Below are positions 37,661 to 46,359 of a stretch of 49,903 nt of DNA, piece after piece. A model generated the notes under the pieces. The model searched no databases and was not told where the DNA came from. It saw only the letters and a list, made by a program, of their open reading frames with translations. Where the stretch lies: NCBI GenBank assembly GCA_023300105.1, contig JALZWM010000022.1, positions 1 to 49,903 on the forward strand. The letters are read 5' to 3'. This stretch comes from Hellea sp. GTDB taxonomy: Bacteria; Pseudomonadota; Alphaproteobacteria; Caulobacterales; Maricaulaceae. The stretch's first letter is position 1, and each line of letters opens with the position of its first letter. The position numbers and the translations under genes were made by a program.

Positions 37661-39010
37661 CTAGCTTTTCGGTTTCTGTTTTGAACCACTGGATTGAGTT
37701 TTTGTATTAAATCGCCTATCTTCTGCGTTTGTCACGAAAGCAAACACTGCAAAGGCAATGATGGCCATGGCTGCCGCCATTAAAAATGGCGCGCCGGGGA
37801 TGTAGGGAATGCTTATGTCTGTGGCTAAATGTTTCCCAATTTGGATGACGTTAGATGGGAATGTAGAGAGGCCAGAAGCGCCTTTTAATTCGGTATTACC
37901 GAAATAATAAAACATACCGGCCATAGCAAAAGGACCGATCATGAGCGCGAGGCCTTGAGCCGCGCCAATCGCACCTTGGAGTTCGCCTTGTTCTGATTCA
38001 GACACGCGGGAGCTCATCATATTTGTTAGGGCAGGACCATAAAGCCCAGCAAAAGCCGCAAATGGACCTGCAGCATAAATAATCCACGCCTTATCTGCAC
38101 TCCCCATCATGCCATAGGCGATAACAGCAGAAATCATACCAATAACACCTGCCCAAAACATACCAATCTTTGGGATGATGATGCGGATCAGCCCGCCTTG
38201 AACAATCATACTGGCAATCCCGAACGCACCAAGTGCATAGCCAATATCCCCAGGCGTCCAGCCAAGGCCTTCTTGTGTCGAGAAGGCAAACGTTGTGGGA
38301 TACACCGTATGGGCCATGGCTAATAGAAACAATACGAAGATAAGGCCCTTTACGCCTTTAATCCGTCCAAGGGACTTAATTGACCCGAAAGGATTAGAGC
38401 GCTTCCACTCAAAGGGGCGGCGTTTATTAAGCGGCAATGTTTCGGGCAGAAAGATAAAGCCATATATGACATTGAGCAGTGATAGACAGCCTGCCGCGAT
38501 AAATGGAGCCCTTGGACCGAGCTGATCGCCAATTAACCCGCCGACCACAGGACCGAGCATGAAGCCAACGCCAAATGAGGCTCCAACTAATCCAAAGTTT
38601 TGCGCACGCGTCTCAGGCGGGCTTATATCGGCGATATAGGCGTTAGCTGTGCTGAACGTCGCGCCGAATGCGCCTGCTATGATGCGGCCTACAAAGAGAA
38701 AGGCGACGGTCGGGGCAAACCCCATAATGAAATAGTCGATCCCGAGGCCGAAGAGGGAAAGCAGCATGATGGGCCTACGTCCAAACTTATCTGATAATCC
38801 GCCGACGATAGGCATGCAGATGAATTGAAAAAGTGCAAACACAAAGGTAAGCCACATGCCATAAATAACGGCTTGATTGTTAGGGAGGCTAGTCAGTTCT
38901 TTAAGAAGGTCTGGCAGGACAGGAATCATAATGCCAAAGCCAATCGAATTAATCATCACAGTGATTAAGACGAAGAGCATTGCGTTTTTACTATTTGGGT
39001 TTCCGGCCAT
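37661..39010 (-). CDS. TetA-like MFS efflux transporter
   Basis: This 449-residue protein with 12 predicted helices belongs to the major facilitator superfamily. The loop 2-3 motif is [14 protein letters not shown] (motif A), and the helix 5 region '[21 protein letters not shown]' is the antiporter motif C. Overall resemblance is to the TCR/Tet proton-antiport group, but many chromosomal members do not confer tetracycline resistance. It is the last gene of the minus-strand series, 13 bases after rppH. Confidence 0.87.
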   Translation of the reverse strand: MAGNPNSKNAMLFVLITVMINSIGFGIMIPVLPDLLKELTSLPNNQAVIYGMWLTFVFALFQFICMPIVGGLSDKFGRRPIMLLSLFGLGIDYFIMGFAPTVAFLFVGRIIAGAFGATFSTANAYIADISPPETRAQNFGLVGASFGVGFMLGPVVGGLIGDQLGPRAPFIAAGCLSLLNVIYGFIFLPETLPLNKRRPFEWKRSNPFGSIKSLGRIKGVKGLIFVLFLLAMAHTVYPTTFAFSTQEGLGWTPGDIGYALGAFGIASMIVQGGLIRIIIPKIGMFWAGVIGMISAVIAYGMMGSADKAWIIYAAGPFAAFAGLYGPALTNMMSSRVSESEQGELQGAIGAAQGLALMIGPFAMAGMFYYFGNTELKGASGLSTFPSNVIQIGKHLATDISIPYIPGAPFLMAAAMAIIAFAVFAFVTNAEDRRFNTKTQSSGSKQKPKS

Positions 39011-39023
39011 AGCTTGCGTTAAG

Positions 39024-39524
39024 CTAGTTTATGGGTTTAGCAAAGCGTTCAAATTCAGATGCCAGCTGTTCATAAACTTTGCGTTTAAAAGGCACAATCA
39101 AATTAGGCGTGTTGGCAAGTTCACCCCATGTCCATTTCGAAAACTCTTGAGGGCCGTGGGCTTTGAGGTCTATTTTTGATGCGTCGCCGTGAAAGCGAAA
39201 TGCGAACCATTTTTGGCGTTGACCGCGCCAGTTTTTGGTAGCTTTTTTGCCAGTATACTCAGGTGGAAAATCGTAAAACAGCCAGTCATCAATTTCGCCA
39301 ATGGGCGTTACCATCTCTAGCGAAATACCCGTTTCTTCCCAGAGCTCTCTGGCGGCGGAGACTTCAGGAATTTCACCAGCGTCCATGCCGCCTTGGGGCA
39401 TCTGCCACGCATAAGGCCCTGTTTGACCGAGACGTGCTCCAAGCCATACTTTGCCATCTTTATTAAAGACAGCCACCCCAACACAAGGGCGGTATTTAGA
39501 AATATCATCAGTAGGTTTGGGCAT
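39024..39524 (-). CDS. rppH: RNA pyrophosphohydrolase (Nudix)
   Basis: RppH removes pyrophosphate from mRNA 5' ends to start decay. The 166-residue protein begins 'YRPCVGVAVFNKDGKVWLGAR' and has a full Nudix box GGMDAGEIPEVSAARELWEETGI, and 'WRGQRQKWFAFRF' typical of RppH. Its ATG overlaps the stop of the preceding deacetylase gene as TAATG. Confidence 0.95.
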   Translation of the reverse strand: MPKPTDDISKYRPCVGVAVFNKDGKVWLGARLGQTGPYAWQMPQGGMDAGEIPEVSAARELWEETGISLEMVTPIGEIDDWLFYDFPPEYTGKKATKNWRGQRQKWFAFRFHGDASKIDLKAHGPQEFSKWTWGELANTPNLIVPFKRKVYEQLASEFERFAKPIN

Positions 39525-40798
39525 TAACGTAAATTGTGAGAGGCGGGCGCCAGGGTTAAACCTTGAGAGCTCAGTGAGTTCGCCCAGCGTTTTACGGTCA
39601 CGATTGTTTCTGAATATGTGAACCCAACCCCTATGGGCTGAGCGCCTAATTTAGCGCTCTGGGTAAGGCGTGAAAGCTCGTTCTCAATAATTTGGCTATC
39701 GGGCTGTGTATCTATGAGATTATAACCCGCTGCATAAGGTAGGCGTGCTGATGAGGCTATTGCAGAGAGGCTTGGCGCAGATGTTGAGCCATCAAAGATA
39801 AACCCTATGCCTGTCTTAGCAAGTTTTTCTAAAAGTGGCGCAACAGCATCAGCGCGGTTGAGGAAGAGATCTCCGTTATAATTCGTCACGCCAAATGCAC
39901 CTTGAGCGCGGCTGAGCAGCCAGTCCAGATTGCGCGGATTGGCACGAATATTACGGGTCGCCATAAGGGCACGGCTCGCCCCCGGTTCACTGGCGTCAAA
40001 CTCATTTGACTCCATAGGTATTTCTATAAGGACTTCATGACCTTTGGCGCGGGCTTTATTGACCCAGCCCTGAAGACCCGAAGAATGAGCCGCGAATGAC
40101 AGCGTCACAGCTGCGGGTAATTCGTTAATGGCTTGTTGGGTGAGGGTTCGGTTGACACCGAGGCCGCCAATAATAATCGAGACTGTTTGGGTGCCACTGA
40201 CGGGTGTGAAAGGCCGTTTATAGGCTGAAAGCGGTGTTACGCCTGTGGATGAAATGGCGGGGACTTGCCCATATGAGCTTATTTTTGTTAGACCTGATAT
40301 AGGCGCAGGCACGAGTGCACTGCTGCTACCATCAATGGGTTTGCCGTCAATCGTAATAACCCGCGGGCCAGTTGTTGAAACGGACTGCCCAGATGATGAG
40401 GGCGTAAGTGTTATGGGGGAGGCACTAAAATCGAAGTTTTGAGAGTTAGGTGTTGACGATATAGGGTTGCCCAAAGCATCGGTTGTTGCAAGGGGAACTG
40501 TATTGGTTACTGCAAGGCTATTGGTCGGATTGACATTCTCATTGACTTCTCCTGCAAGGAGGTCTGGCAAATTACCACTATTGGCCTCTAATGTATCAAA
40601 GACAGGCGGCTGTGGTGGCGGCGAGATAGCTATGACCCCAGCACTGCGCGCATCATCCACGCGGCCCATAAAGTTTGTGATAATAAAAGTCGTACCAATA
40701 ATAACGGCTAATGTACAAGCCACGAGAAGTACATGCTTCCTACGTGAAGGAAGAGGCTGCATGTAACGACGTTTAATATGAGGCGAATTTTGTGACAT
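39524..40798 (-). CDS. Divergent polysaccharide deacetylase family protein (YibQ-like)
   Basis: This 424-residue protein has one N-terminal membrane helix (about 24-44), a long Ser/Thr/Pro-rich low-complexity linker (about 60-200) and a C-terminal divergent polysaccharide deacetylase domain ('VSIIIGGLGVNRTLTQQAINELPAAVTLSFAAHS', 'HEVLIEIPMES', 'GVTNYNGDLFLNRADAVAPLLEKLAKTGIGFIFDGS'). The domain is thought to act on envelope glycans. Position beside envC and ctpA is conserved, pointing to peptidoglycan. Confidence 0.88.
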   Translation of the reverse strand: MSQNSPHIKRRYMQPLPSRRKHVLLVACTLAVIIGTTFIITNFMGRVDDARSAGVIAISPPPQPPVFDTLEANSGNLPDLLAGEVNENVNPTNSLAVTNTVPLATTDALGNPISSTPNSQNFDFSASPITLTPSSSGQSVSTTGPRVITIDGKPIDGSSSALVPAPISGLTKISSYGQVPAISSTGVTPLSAYKRPFTPVSGTQTVSIIIGGLGVNRTLTQQAINELPAAVTLSFAAHSSGLQGWVNKARAKGHEVLIEIPMESNEFDASEPGASRALMATRNIRANPRNLDWLLSRAQGAFGVTNYNGDLFLNRADAVAPLLEKLAKTGIGFIFDGSTSAPSLSAIASSARLPYAAGYNLIDTQPDSQIIENELSRLTQSAKLGAQPIGVGFTYSETIVTVKRWANSLSSQGLTLAPASHNLR

Positions 40799-40831
40799 GA
40801 TTCACCTGTTAGGATAATTTGATTCAAAAAT

Positions 40832-42172
40832 CTATGGAGTCTTATAACGAGATGACTGTTCTGTGAGTAAAGTTTTATAGCGTGAACTCTTCAAAGTATT
40901 CACAGCTTTATCGAGTTGAAAGTCCTTCGTTATTGGCCAGCTTTCAGGCGGATACATTATATCATCATAGTTTTCTTCATAATCACTATCATCTGGGTTT
41001 AGGAGTGAGTTTGGAAGGCTATCCTCACGGAACCGCTTTTGAACTTCTCCTGTATCCTTAACTTGTGAAACTAGAAGGTCCGGTAGAATACCTCGGCCTT
41101 GAATGGATTTGCCTGAGGGCGTGTAATATCTCTGAGTCGTCATGCGGAGTGCGCCACCTTTTGCAAGAGGTATAACGGATTGAACAGACCCTTTACCAAA
41201 TGAACGGCGTCCAATTACAATGGCGCGTCCGCGGTCTTGTAACGCGCCAGCAACGATTTCTGCAGCTGAGGCCGACCCACTATTCATCAAAATAACGATA
41301 GGCATACCGGGATAGAGCTCACCAGCCTTGGCATTATATCTTTCAGTATCCGTTGGAAGCCGGCCACGCGAAGATAGGACTTCGCCACCATCTAAAAATA
41401 AGCTGGAAACATCTACAGACTGATCTAATAAGCCGCCGCGGTTATTGCGCATATCTATAATCAGGCCCGGAATAGTGCCGTCTAATGAGACTTCTAATGA
41501 TTTCAATGCTTTTTCTAAATCATCCGTCAGGCGCGTATTATTAAACGTCTCGATAAAGACATAGCCAAGACCTCGTTCAACACGGTGACGGACGGCTCTG
41601 CCTCTGACGACTTGCCTGACAACAACAACGTCCTTTGCGTCTTTTCCTGGACTTAAAACTGTCACTGTAACCGGGTCGCCTGCAAGTCCGCGCATGCCTT
41701 CTACAGCTTCATCCAACTCTTTTCCGCGCACGCTTATACCGTCCACAGCTGTAATATAATCACCACCTCTGAGACCTGCTGCATAGGCTGGTCCGTCTTC
41801 GATGGCATGATTAACTTTGACTAAGCCGGCTTCCATTATAACTTCGATACCAAGGCCCCCGTATTCACGTTTATTCGCTTCTCTTTGTTCTTCAAACTCG
41901 GTCGGAGCGACATAAGATGAGTGAGGGTCAAGCGAGGAGAGGGCACCGTTTAGCGCATAGCCTATCAACTCTTTATCCGAAACTTCAGTAACATATTCTG
42001 CCCTTACACGGGCAAAAACATCGGCAAATAACTCAAGTCTTTCCAGTGTCTCTTTATCTTCTTCAGGCTGTGGTTTTGCAGATATAACAGGAGACCAGAG
42101 TGCGAAAGCGGTTCCGAGACATAAAGCGGCTGAAAGTTTTTTAATCCATGAAGGCATAGTTATATAATCCAC
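40832..42172 (-). CDS. ctpA: S41 family C-terminal processing peptidase, copy 1
   Basis: This 446-residue protease has a signal peptide, a PDZ domain (about 100-180) and the S41 catalytic core with the serine in 'NSGSASAAEIVAGALQDRGRA' and lysine in 'SFGKGSVQ'. Tail-specific proteases cut periplasmic proteins, including peptidoglycan hydrolases and their regulators. The extreme C-terminus repeats SSRYKT twice. It lies 16 bases downstream of a paralogue (42188-43519); normally one ctpA occupies this place. The symbol follows family use. Confidence 0.92.
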   Translation of the reverse strand: MDYITMPSWIKKLSAALCLGTAFALWSPVISAKPQPEEDKETLERLELFADVFARVRAEYVTEVSDKELIGYALNGALSSLDPHSSYVAPTEFEEQREANKREYGGLGIEVIMEAGLVKVNHAIEDGPAYAAGLRGGDYITAVDGISVRGKELDEAVEGMRGLAGDPVTVTVLSPGKDAKDVVVVRQVVRGRAVRHRVERGLGYVFIETFNNTRLTDDLEKALKSLEVSLDGTIPGLIIDMRNNRGGLLDQSVDVSSLFLDGGEVLSSRGRLPTDTERYNAKAGELYPGMPIVILMNSGSASAAEIVAGALQDRGRAIVIGRRSFGKGSVQSVIPLAKGGALRMTTQRYYTPSGKSIQGRGILPDLLVSQVKDTGEVQKRFREDSLPNSLLNPDDSDYEENYDDIMYPPESWPITKDFQLDKAVNTLKSSRYKTLLTEQSSRYKTP

Positions 42173-42187
42173 CAGATATTTTTGTGA

Positions 42188-43519
42188 CTAATCTGCATTA
42201 GCTAAGAGTTCTGGGTAAGAACCACTCTTGAGAAGTTCGATCGCCTTTTGCAATTGGTAATCATCAGTAATTTCAAACCCCTCTGGTGGATAATCAACCT
42301 TGATTTCTTCTATCTCTACGTCTGCATTATCTTCAATGTCTTCGCCTTCATTTTCGTTCTTAATGGCGTTTGGAAGATCAGCTTCGCTACGAATTTTATG
42401 TTCTTTTCCATCATCAGGAATAGCCGATACATAAATATCTGGGTCAATGCCCGTTCCTTGAATAGAGCGTCCTGACGGCGTGTAATAACGTTGTGTTGTT
42501 AATCGTAATGCGCCGTCACGACCACCGCGTAGCGGTATAACTGATTGAACAGAGCCTTTACCAAAAGACGTCATGCCAACAACTAAGCCGCGGCCTCTAT
42601 CTTGGACAGCCCCTGCAACGATTTCAGAGGCGGATGCCGCCGCGCCGTCAATCAAAACGACAAGTGGTATGCCTTTCGCAAGTTGCCCCGCTTGGGCATT
42701 ATAGCGTTCGGTATCATTGGCTGAACGTCCGCGTGTTGAGACAACTTCACCGCCGTCTAGGAATACACTACTGACACTCACTGATTGAGTGAGAAGCCCG
42801 CCGGGGTTTCCACGTAAATCTAAAATAATACCTGGCATTGAGTTGCCCAATTCTTTTTTAAGAGCTTTTATAGCCTTTATCAGGCCATCATGAGCCTTCT
42901 CATTAAATTGAGCGATACGGACATAACCAATACCGTCTTTTACTTCATGTTTTACAGTTTGTCGTTTAATCACTTCTCTGACGATTGTGTATTCTGTTGA
43001 CTCTTCGTCTTCTCGGGCAATGGTAATGGTAATGGGTTCGCCGGGTTTCCCACGCATACGTTTTACGGCATCAGACAAAGCAACGCCAATGATGCTTTCA
43101 CCCTCAATTTCAGTAATATAGTCACCGGCTTTAATGCCCGCCTTCTTCGCAGGTGTGTCATCAATAGGGGTAATAACTTTTACAAAGCCTTCTTCGGTGG
43201 TGACTTCCATACCAAGGCCGCCGTACTGACCTGACGTATCGATTTGCATTTCCCGAAAACCTTCAGGATTGACGTAACTGGAATGTGGGTCGAGCGATTG
43301 CAGCATGCCATTGATGGCATCTTCGATAAGGTCTCCGTCTTCAACATCAACAACATAATCGCTCCGCACACGAGCCAAAACATCTGCAAATAGTTCAAGC
43401 TGCTTGAACGTCTCGTCATGTGATGGCCGTTCAACGGCGAACGCTGAATGGTTTGTATTGGATAAAGCAAAAAGTGAAACAGCAGCGACAGCACCGAGTG
43501 TTGGCAGTATATATTTCAT
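42188..43519 (-). CDS. ctpA: S41 family C-terminal processing peptidase, copy 2
   Basis: This 443-residue paralogue of the neighbouring protease has a signal peptide (MKYILPTLGAVAAVSLFAL...), PDZ domain (about 95-175), the catalytic serine in 'GAAASASEIVAGAVQDRGRG' and lysine in 'SFGKGSVQ'. The acidic linker near residues 375-405 (NENEGEDIEDNADVEIEEIK) is longer than in the other copy. It comes first in transcription after envC and is probably the ancestral copy, but that is not proven. The two look related by an old tandem duplication (clearly alike through the core, different at both ends). Confidence 0.93.
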   Translation of the reverse strand: MKYILPTLGAVAAVSLFALSNTNHSAFAVERPSHDETFKQLELFADVLARVRSDYVVDVEDGDLIEDAINGMLQSLDPHSSYVNPEGFREMQIDTSGQYGGLGMEVTTEEGFVKVITPIDDTPAKKAGIKAGDYITEIEGESIIGVALSDAVKRMRGKPGEPITITIAREDEESTEYTIVREVIKRQTVKHEVKDGIGYVRIAQFNEKAHDGLIKAIKALKKELGNSMPGIILDLRGNPGGLLTQSVSVSSVFLDGGEVVSTRGRSANDTERYNAQAGQLAKGIPLVVLIDGAAASASEIVAGAVQDRGRGLVVGMTSFGKGSVQSVIPLRGGRDGALRLTTQRYYTPSGRSIQGTGIDPDIYVSAIPDDGKEHKIRSEADLPNAIKNENEGEDIEDNADVEIEEIKVDYPPEGFEITDDYQLQKAIELLKSGSYPELLANAD

Positions 43520-43534
43520 TTTAGGCTCCGTATT

Positions 43535-43554
43535 CGCGATGTAACAAAATCGCG
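43535..43554. repeat. Small inverted repeat between envC and ctpA
   Basis: CGCGAT (43535-43540) pairs with ATCGCG (43549-43554) across an 8-base loop, just before the ctpA copy 2 start. Function unknown; too short to read as a terminator. Confidence 0.35.
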
Positions 43555-43614
43555 TAAATAGTTATGTATCGCGGCGAATGCCGTCTTTCCAGTCATTTTA
43601 TATGAAATTTACTG

Positions 43615-44805
43615 TTATCCGTTTCTTGCAAGAGCTGGGCCTAGCCAAGGTTGAGGATTGACAGTTGTACCGCTTTTTCTAAATTCTATATACAAATTAG
43701 CTGTTCCTTTCGCCTTAAAAGGTAGTAACCCTAAAGGTTCGCCCGTTCTAATGTTTTCACCTGTCTCAACATAAGTTTCGCCGAGTCCAGTTAAAAGGAT
43801 AAAATACCCCTCGCCAACGTTGATAATCACGACATCGTCATAATTTTTAAAAGCACCTGCGAACTCAATACGTCCAGCGTAGGGAGCGATGACTTGTGAT
43901 TTTGACCGCCCGCCGATTGTCATGCCTTTTTCGCCGCTGCCGTATTTTCGTATGACGCGGCCAGAAATAGGGGCTTTTAGCTTACCTTTTGCTTTTGCAA
44001 ACTTCGTGACACCTTTCGGTAGTTTTACAGGTTTAGCCGCAATTGATGTGCGTTTGCTTGATGTTCCTGTTTCTGTTCCAGGTTTCACACGGGGAGCAAC
44101 ATTTAGGGCTTCAGCCTCAAAAGAGTCTATGAGGTCTCTGAGTGTTTTAGCCTCTGAAGCTAGTTTGTCGACCTTACGGCTTGCATTGGCTTGGTCTTTT
44201 GAAACGGTTTTTTCTAGCTCTGTCTTCTTTTGGACAAGTCCTGATATTTTATTTCGTCTTTTGGAAAGTGTTTTTTCATTTGCTGATAAGCTTTGATGCT
44301 TAGAGATGATCTCGTCTCTAAGGACTTGGGCGTCTTTTAAGCGCTCACTTAATTCATCAGCACGTGTATGAAGCGCAGCACTAAGGGAAGCCATAAGAGT
44401 TTCTGTGCGGGCTGCTTCTGCCGCGTCTTTTGGCCGAATAGCTAACGGGGGGGGCGGGTTGTTTTCAATGCGTTGAAGAGCGCCAAGTAATTGCATTAAA
44501 GATTGACGATCGCCATAAATTTTATCTTTTAGGGTTTTTTCTTTCTCGTCTAAAGAGGCAAGTTTACGCTCAAGAGTAAGGCCTTCTTTTTCATAGCTAG
44601 CGGCTTCAGAGGCGGTTTTGACTAGTTGTTTTTTTAGGCTATCAATTTCACTTTGAATGTTTTTTCGTTTTTTAGAAAGCTCGGCCTCTGTGCGGCGAGC
44701 ATCTTCTTCAGCCTTGGTTAGGCTTTCGAGTTTTTTTGGATCTAGGGTTTGCGCGAAAGCAGGCGTTCCCCATATCAGAATCAAAGTAAGAATGAGCGAT
44801 CGCAT
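43615..44805 (-). CDS. envC: EnvC-like murein hydrolase activator (degenerate M23)
   Basis: This 396-residue secreted protein has a signal peptide (to PAFAQ), a long coiled coil (about 25-235) and a C-terminal LytM/M23 domain (about 275-390). The zinc ligands of active M23 enzymes are absent: the HxxxD site reads 'GMTIGG' and the HxH site reads 'LYIEF'. Such degenerate LytM proteins do not cut peptidoglycan but activate N-acetylmuramoyl-L-alanine amidases at division. It is placed between rlmH and ctpA as in many Alphaproteobacteria. Confidence 0.92.
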   Translation of the reverse strand: MRSLILTLILIWGTPAFAQTLDPKKLESLTKAEEDARRTEAELSKKRKNIQSEIDSLKKQLVKTASEAASYEKEGLTLERKLASLDEKEKTLKDKIYGDRQSLMQLLGALQRIENNPPPPLAIRPKDAAEAARTETLMASLSAALHTRADELSERLKDAQVLRDEIISKHQSLSANEKTLSKRRNKISGLVQKKTELEKTVSKDQANASRKVDKLASEAKTLRDLIDSFEAEALNVAPRVKPGTETGTSSKRTSIAAKPVKLPKGVTKFAKAKGKLKAPISGRVIRKYGSGEKGMTIGGRSKSQVIAPYAGRIEFAGAFKNYDDVVIINVGEGYFILLTGLGETYVETGENIRTGEPLGLLPFKAKGTANLYIEFRKSGTTVNPQPWLGPALARNG

Positions 44806-44825
44806 GGTGTTACCCTAAGCCAATT

Positions 44826-45296
44826 TTAATCGCGATGGTAGGGGGTGCCTGCTAGAATTGACAGCGCGCGGTAAATTTGTTCAGCGGCCATAACTCTTAC
44901 CATTTTATGAGGCCATGTTTGCGGACCAAAGGCCCAGCGTGTTGTGCCTGCAGGAATATAATCAGGTTCAAATCCGTCTGCTCCACCGATCACGAAAATG
45001 AGCTGCGTAACCCCGTCATTACGCCACTCTGATATATGCTGTGATATTTTTCGAGACGTCGGAGTTTTTCCGCGTTCATCAAAAATAACTAGTTTGGCCC
45101 CAGCGGGTAAATTATGAAGCAGAGTTTTGGTTTCATCAAAGCGTGATTTAGCACTGCGCAGATCAACTTGTTGCTCGTCTATAGAAGTAAAGCCCGTTCC
45201 GCGTGCAAGACCGCTGGCGCGTTTCAGGTAATCATCAATTAAGTCTCGTTCTGGTCCAGAGCGAATAACTCCGCCCGCCCGTAGACTTATTTTCAT
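44826..45296 (-). CDS. rlmH: 23S rRNA (pseudouridine1915-N3)-methyltransferase
   Basis: RlmH is a SPOUT methyltransferase that modifies helix 69 of 23S rRNA. The 156-residue protein has 'LVIFDERGKTPTSRKIS', 'FVIGGADGF' (SAM-binding knot) and the C-terminal 'EQIYRALSILAGTPYHRD', which closely matches family ends in PYHR. It overlaps rsfS by 4 bases. Confidence 0.96.
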   Translation of the reverse strand: MKISLRAGGVIRSGPERDLIDDYLKRASGLARGTGFTSIDEQQVDLRSAKSRFDETKTLLHNLPAGAKLVIFDERGKTPTSRKISQHISEWRNDGVTQLIFVIGGADGFEPDYIPAGTTRWAFGPQTWPHKMVRVMAAEQIYRALSILAGTPYHRD

Positions 45297-45688
45297 TCTT
45301 CAGGGGCTGCTTCGACTATGGCTTCTAGGCCTTCAGGAAGGGGGACTGACCAAATTTTTTCAATGTTATAAAAAACACGGACTTCAGGACGAAAGAGATG
45401 AACAATAACATCACCAACATCAATCAGGACCCAATCACAGCCTTCAAGACCTTCAATACCGAGGTCTTTATGACCCTGCTCTTTAAGACCGCGCAGCACA
45501 TAGTCAGCCAAGGCCCCGACATGGCGATTAGATCGGCCAGATGATACAATCATGTAATCCGCTACGGATGATTTTCCGCGCACATCTATTTCAATAGTGT
45601 CCTGCGCTGAATTTTCATCAAGTATAGATAATATCTGTTCGGATACAGCTTTGGAGGCTTTATCGTCTTCTTGTGAGGGCATGCTCAC
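45293..45688 (-). CDS. rsfS: Ribosome silencing factor
   Basis: RsfS binds ribosomal protein L14 and blocks subunit joining when nutrients are low. The 131-residue protein has 'DIDVRGKSSVADYMIVSSGRSNRHVGALADYV'-type core and 'DWVLIDVGDVIVHLFRPEVRVFYNIEKIW', the hallmark of the family. The frame opens with GTG at 45688; an ATG two codons later (45682) is equally possible. It lies between nadD and rlmH. Confidence 0.95.
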   Translation of the reverse strand: MSMPSQEDDKASKAVSEQILSILDENSAQDTIEIDVRGKSSVADYMIVSSGRSNRHVGALADYVLRGLKEQGHKDLGIEGLEGCDWVLIDVGDVIVHLFRPEVRVFYNIEKIWSVPLPEGLEAIVEAAPEE

Positions 45689-45750
45689 TTCGGCTGCTTC
45701 GGTCAGGGGAGTCTCCTATAGGTCTGACGAGTCTCTTTATAACATAGTTA

Positions 45751-46332
45751 TCATTTATTAGCCAAGGCTTTGCGTAACGCTGTCGAGGAGAGGCTATTTA
45801 ACGGCGGTGTCAGAAATGTCCAGCACGGAGGCTGTAAAAAGGATAATATATGCGATTGCTCTTCTGAGAGACGAAAATCTGCAAGCATACGCGCCGCTTG
45901 AGAGAGCCGCGGCTTCAAGCCGTCCCCAGGACGTGAGATAATAGCTATAGGCACGCGGGCAACAATTTCTTGCCAGTCTTTCCAGAGGGGCAGCTGTGCA
46001 AAATTATCTGCCCCCATTAGAAAGACAAAGCGCGTTGTTGGATTACTTCTTTGAACACGGCGTATGAGATCAATTGTGTATTGAGTGCCGTAGTCACGTT
46101 CTGCGTGACTGACTTCCATACGGGCAGGCAGACCTAGCTCATAGACTGTTTTTATGCGGCTTTGATAGCTTGGCTGTTTAGGCTTTAAAGGGTTTTGCGG
46201 ACTAACCATCCACCAGATACGGTCAAGACCAACATTTCTGAGGCCGCATTCTGCGACGTGCATATGACCCGCGTGAGCTGGATTAAAAGAGCCGCCAAAA
46301 AGGCCAATCGATTGATTATCATAGAGCCGCAT
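45751..46332 (-). CDS. nadD: Nicotinate-nucleotide adenylyltransferase
   Basis: NadD makes deamido-NAD from nicotinate mononucleotide and ATP. The 193-residue protein has the nucleotidyltransferase motif 'GLFGGSFNPAHAGHMHVAE' (HxGH), 'MGADNFAQLPLWKDW', 'ISRPG' and the C-terminal SSTALRKAL (the ISSTxIR motif). Length is normal. It follows proA by 27 bases. Confidence 0.95.
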   Translation of the reverse strand: MRLYDNQSIGLFGGSFNPAHAGHMHVAECGLRNVGLDRIWWMVSPQNPLKPKQPSYQSRIKTVYELGLPARMEVSHAERDYGTQYTIDLIRRVQRSNPTTRFVFLMGADNFAQLPLWKDWQEIVARVPIAIISRPGDGLKPRLSQAARMLADFRLSEEQSHILSFLQPPCWTFLTPPLNSLSSTALRKALANK

Positions 46333-46359
46333 TAGGATATCCGTATCATGAAAACCACA

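Noticed and set aside
37661-39010. Tetracycline resistance determinant
   Set aside because: The Tet-like fold and motifs are shared by many chromosomal exporters; the setting is a conserved chromosomal series with no mobile signs.
43615-44805. EnvC-like protein as an active M23 endopeptidase
   Set aside because: The metal-binding His/Asp positions are replaced (GMTIGG, LYIEF), so catalysis is unlikely.
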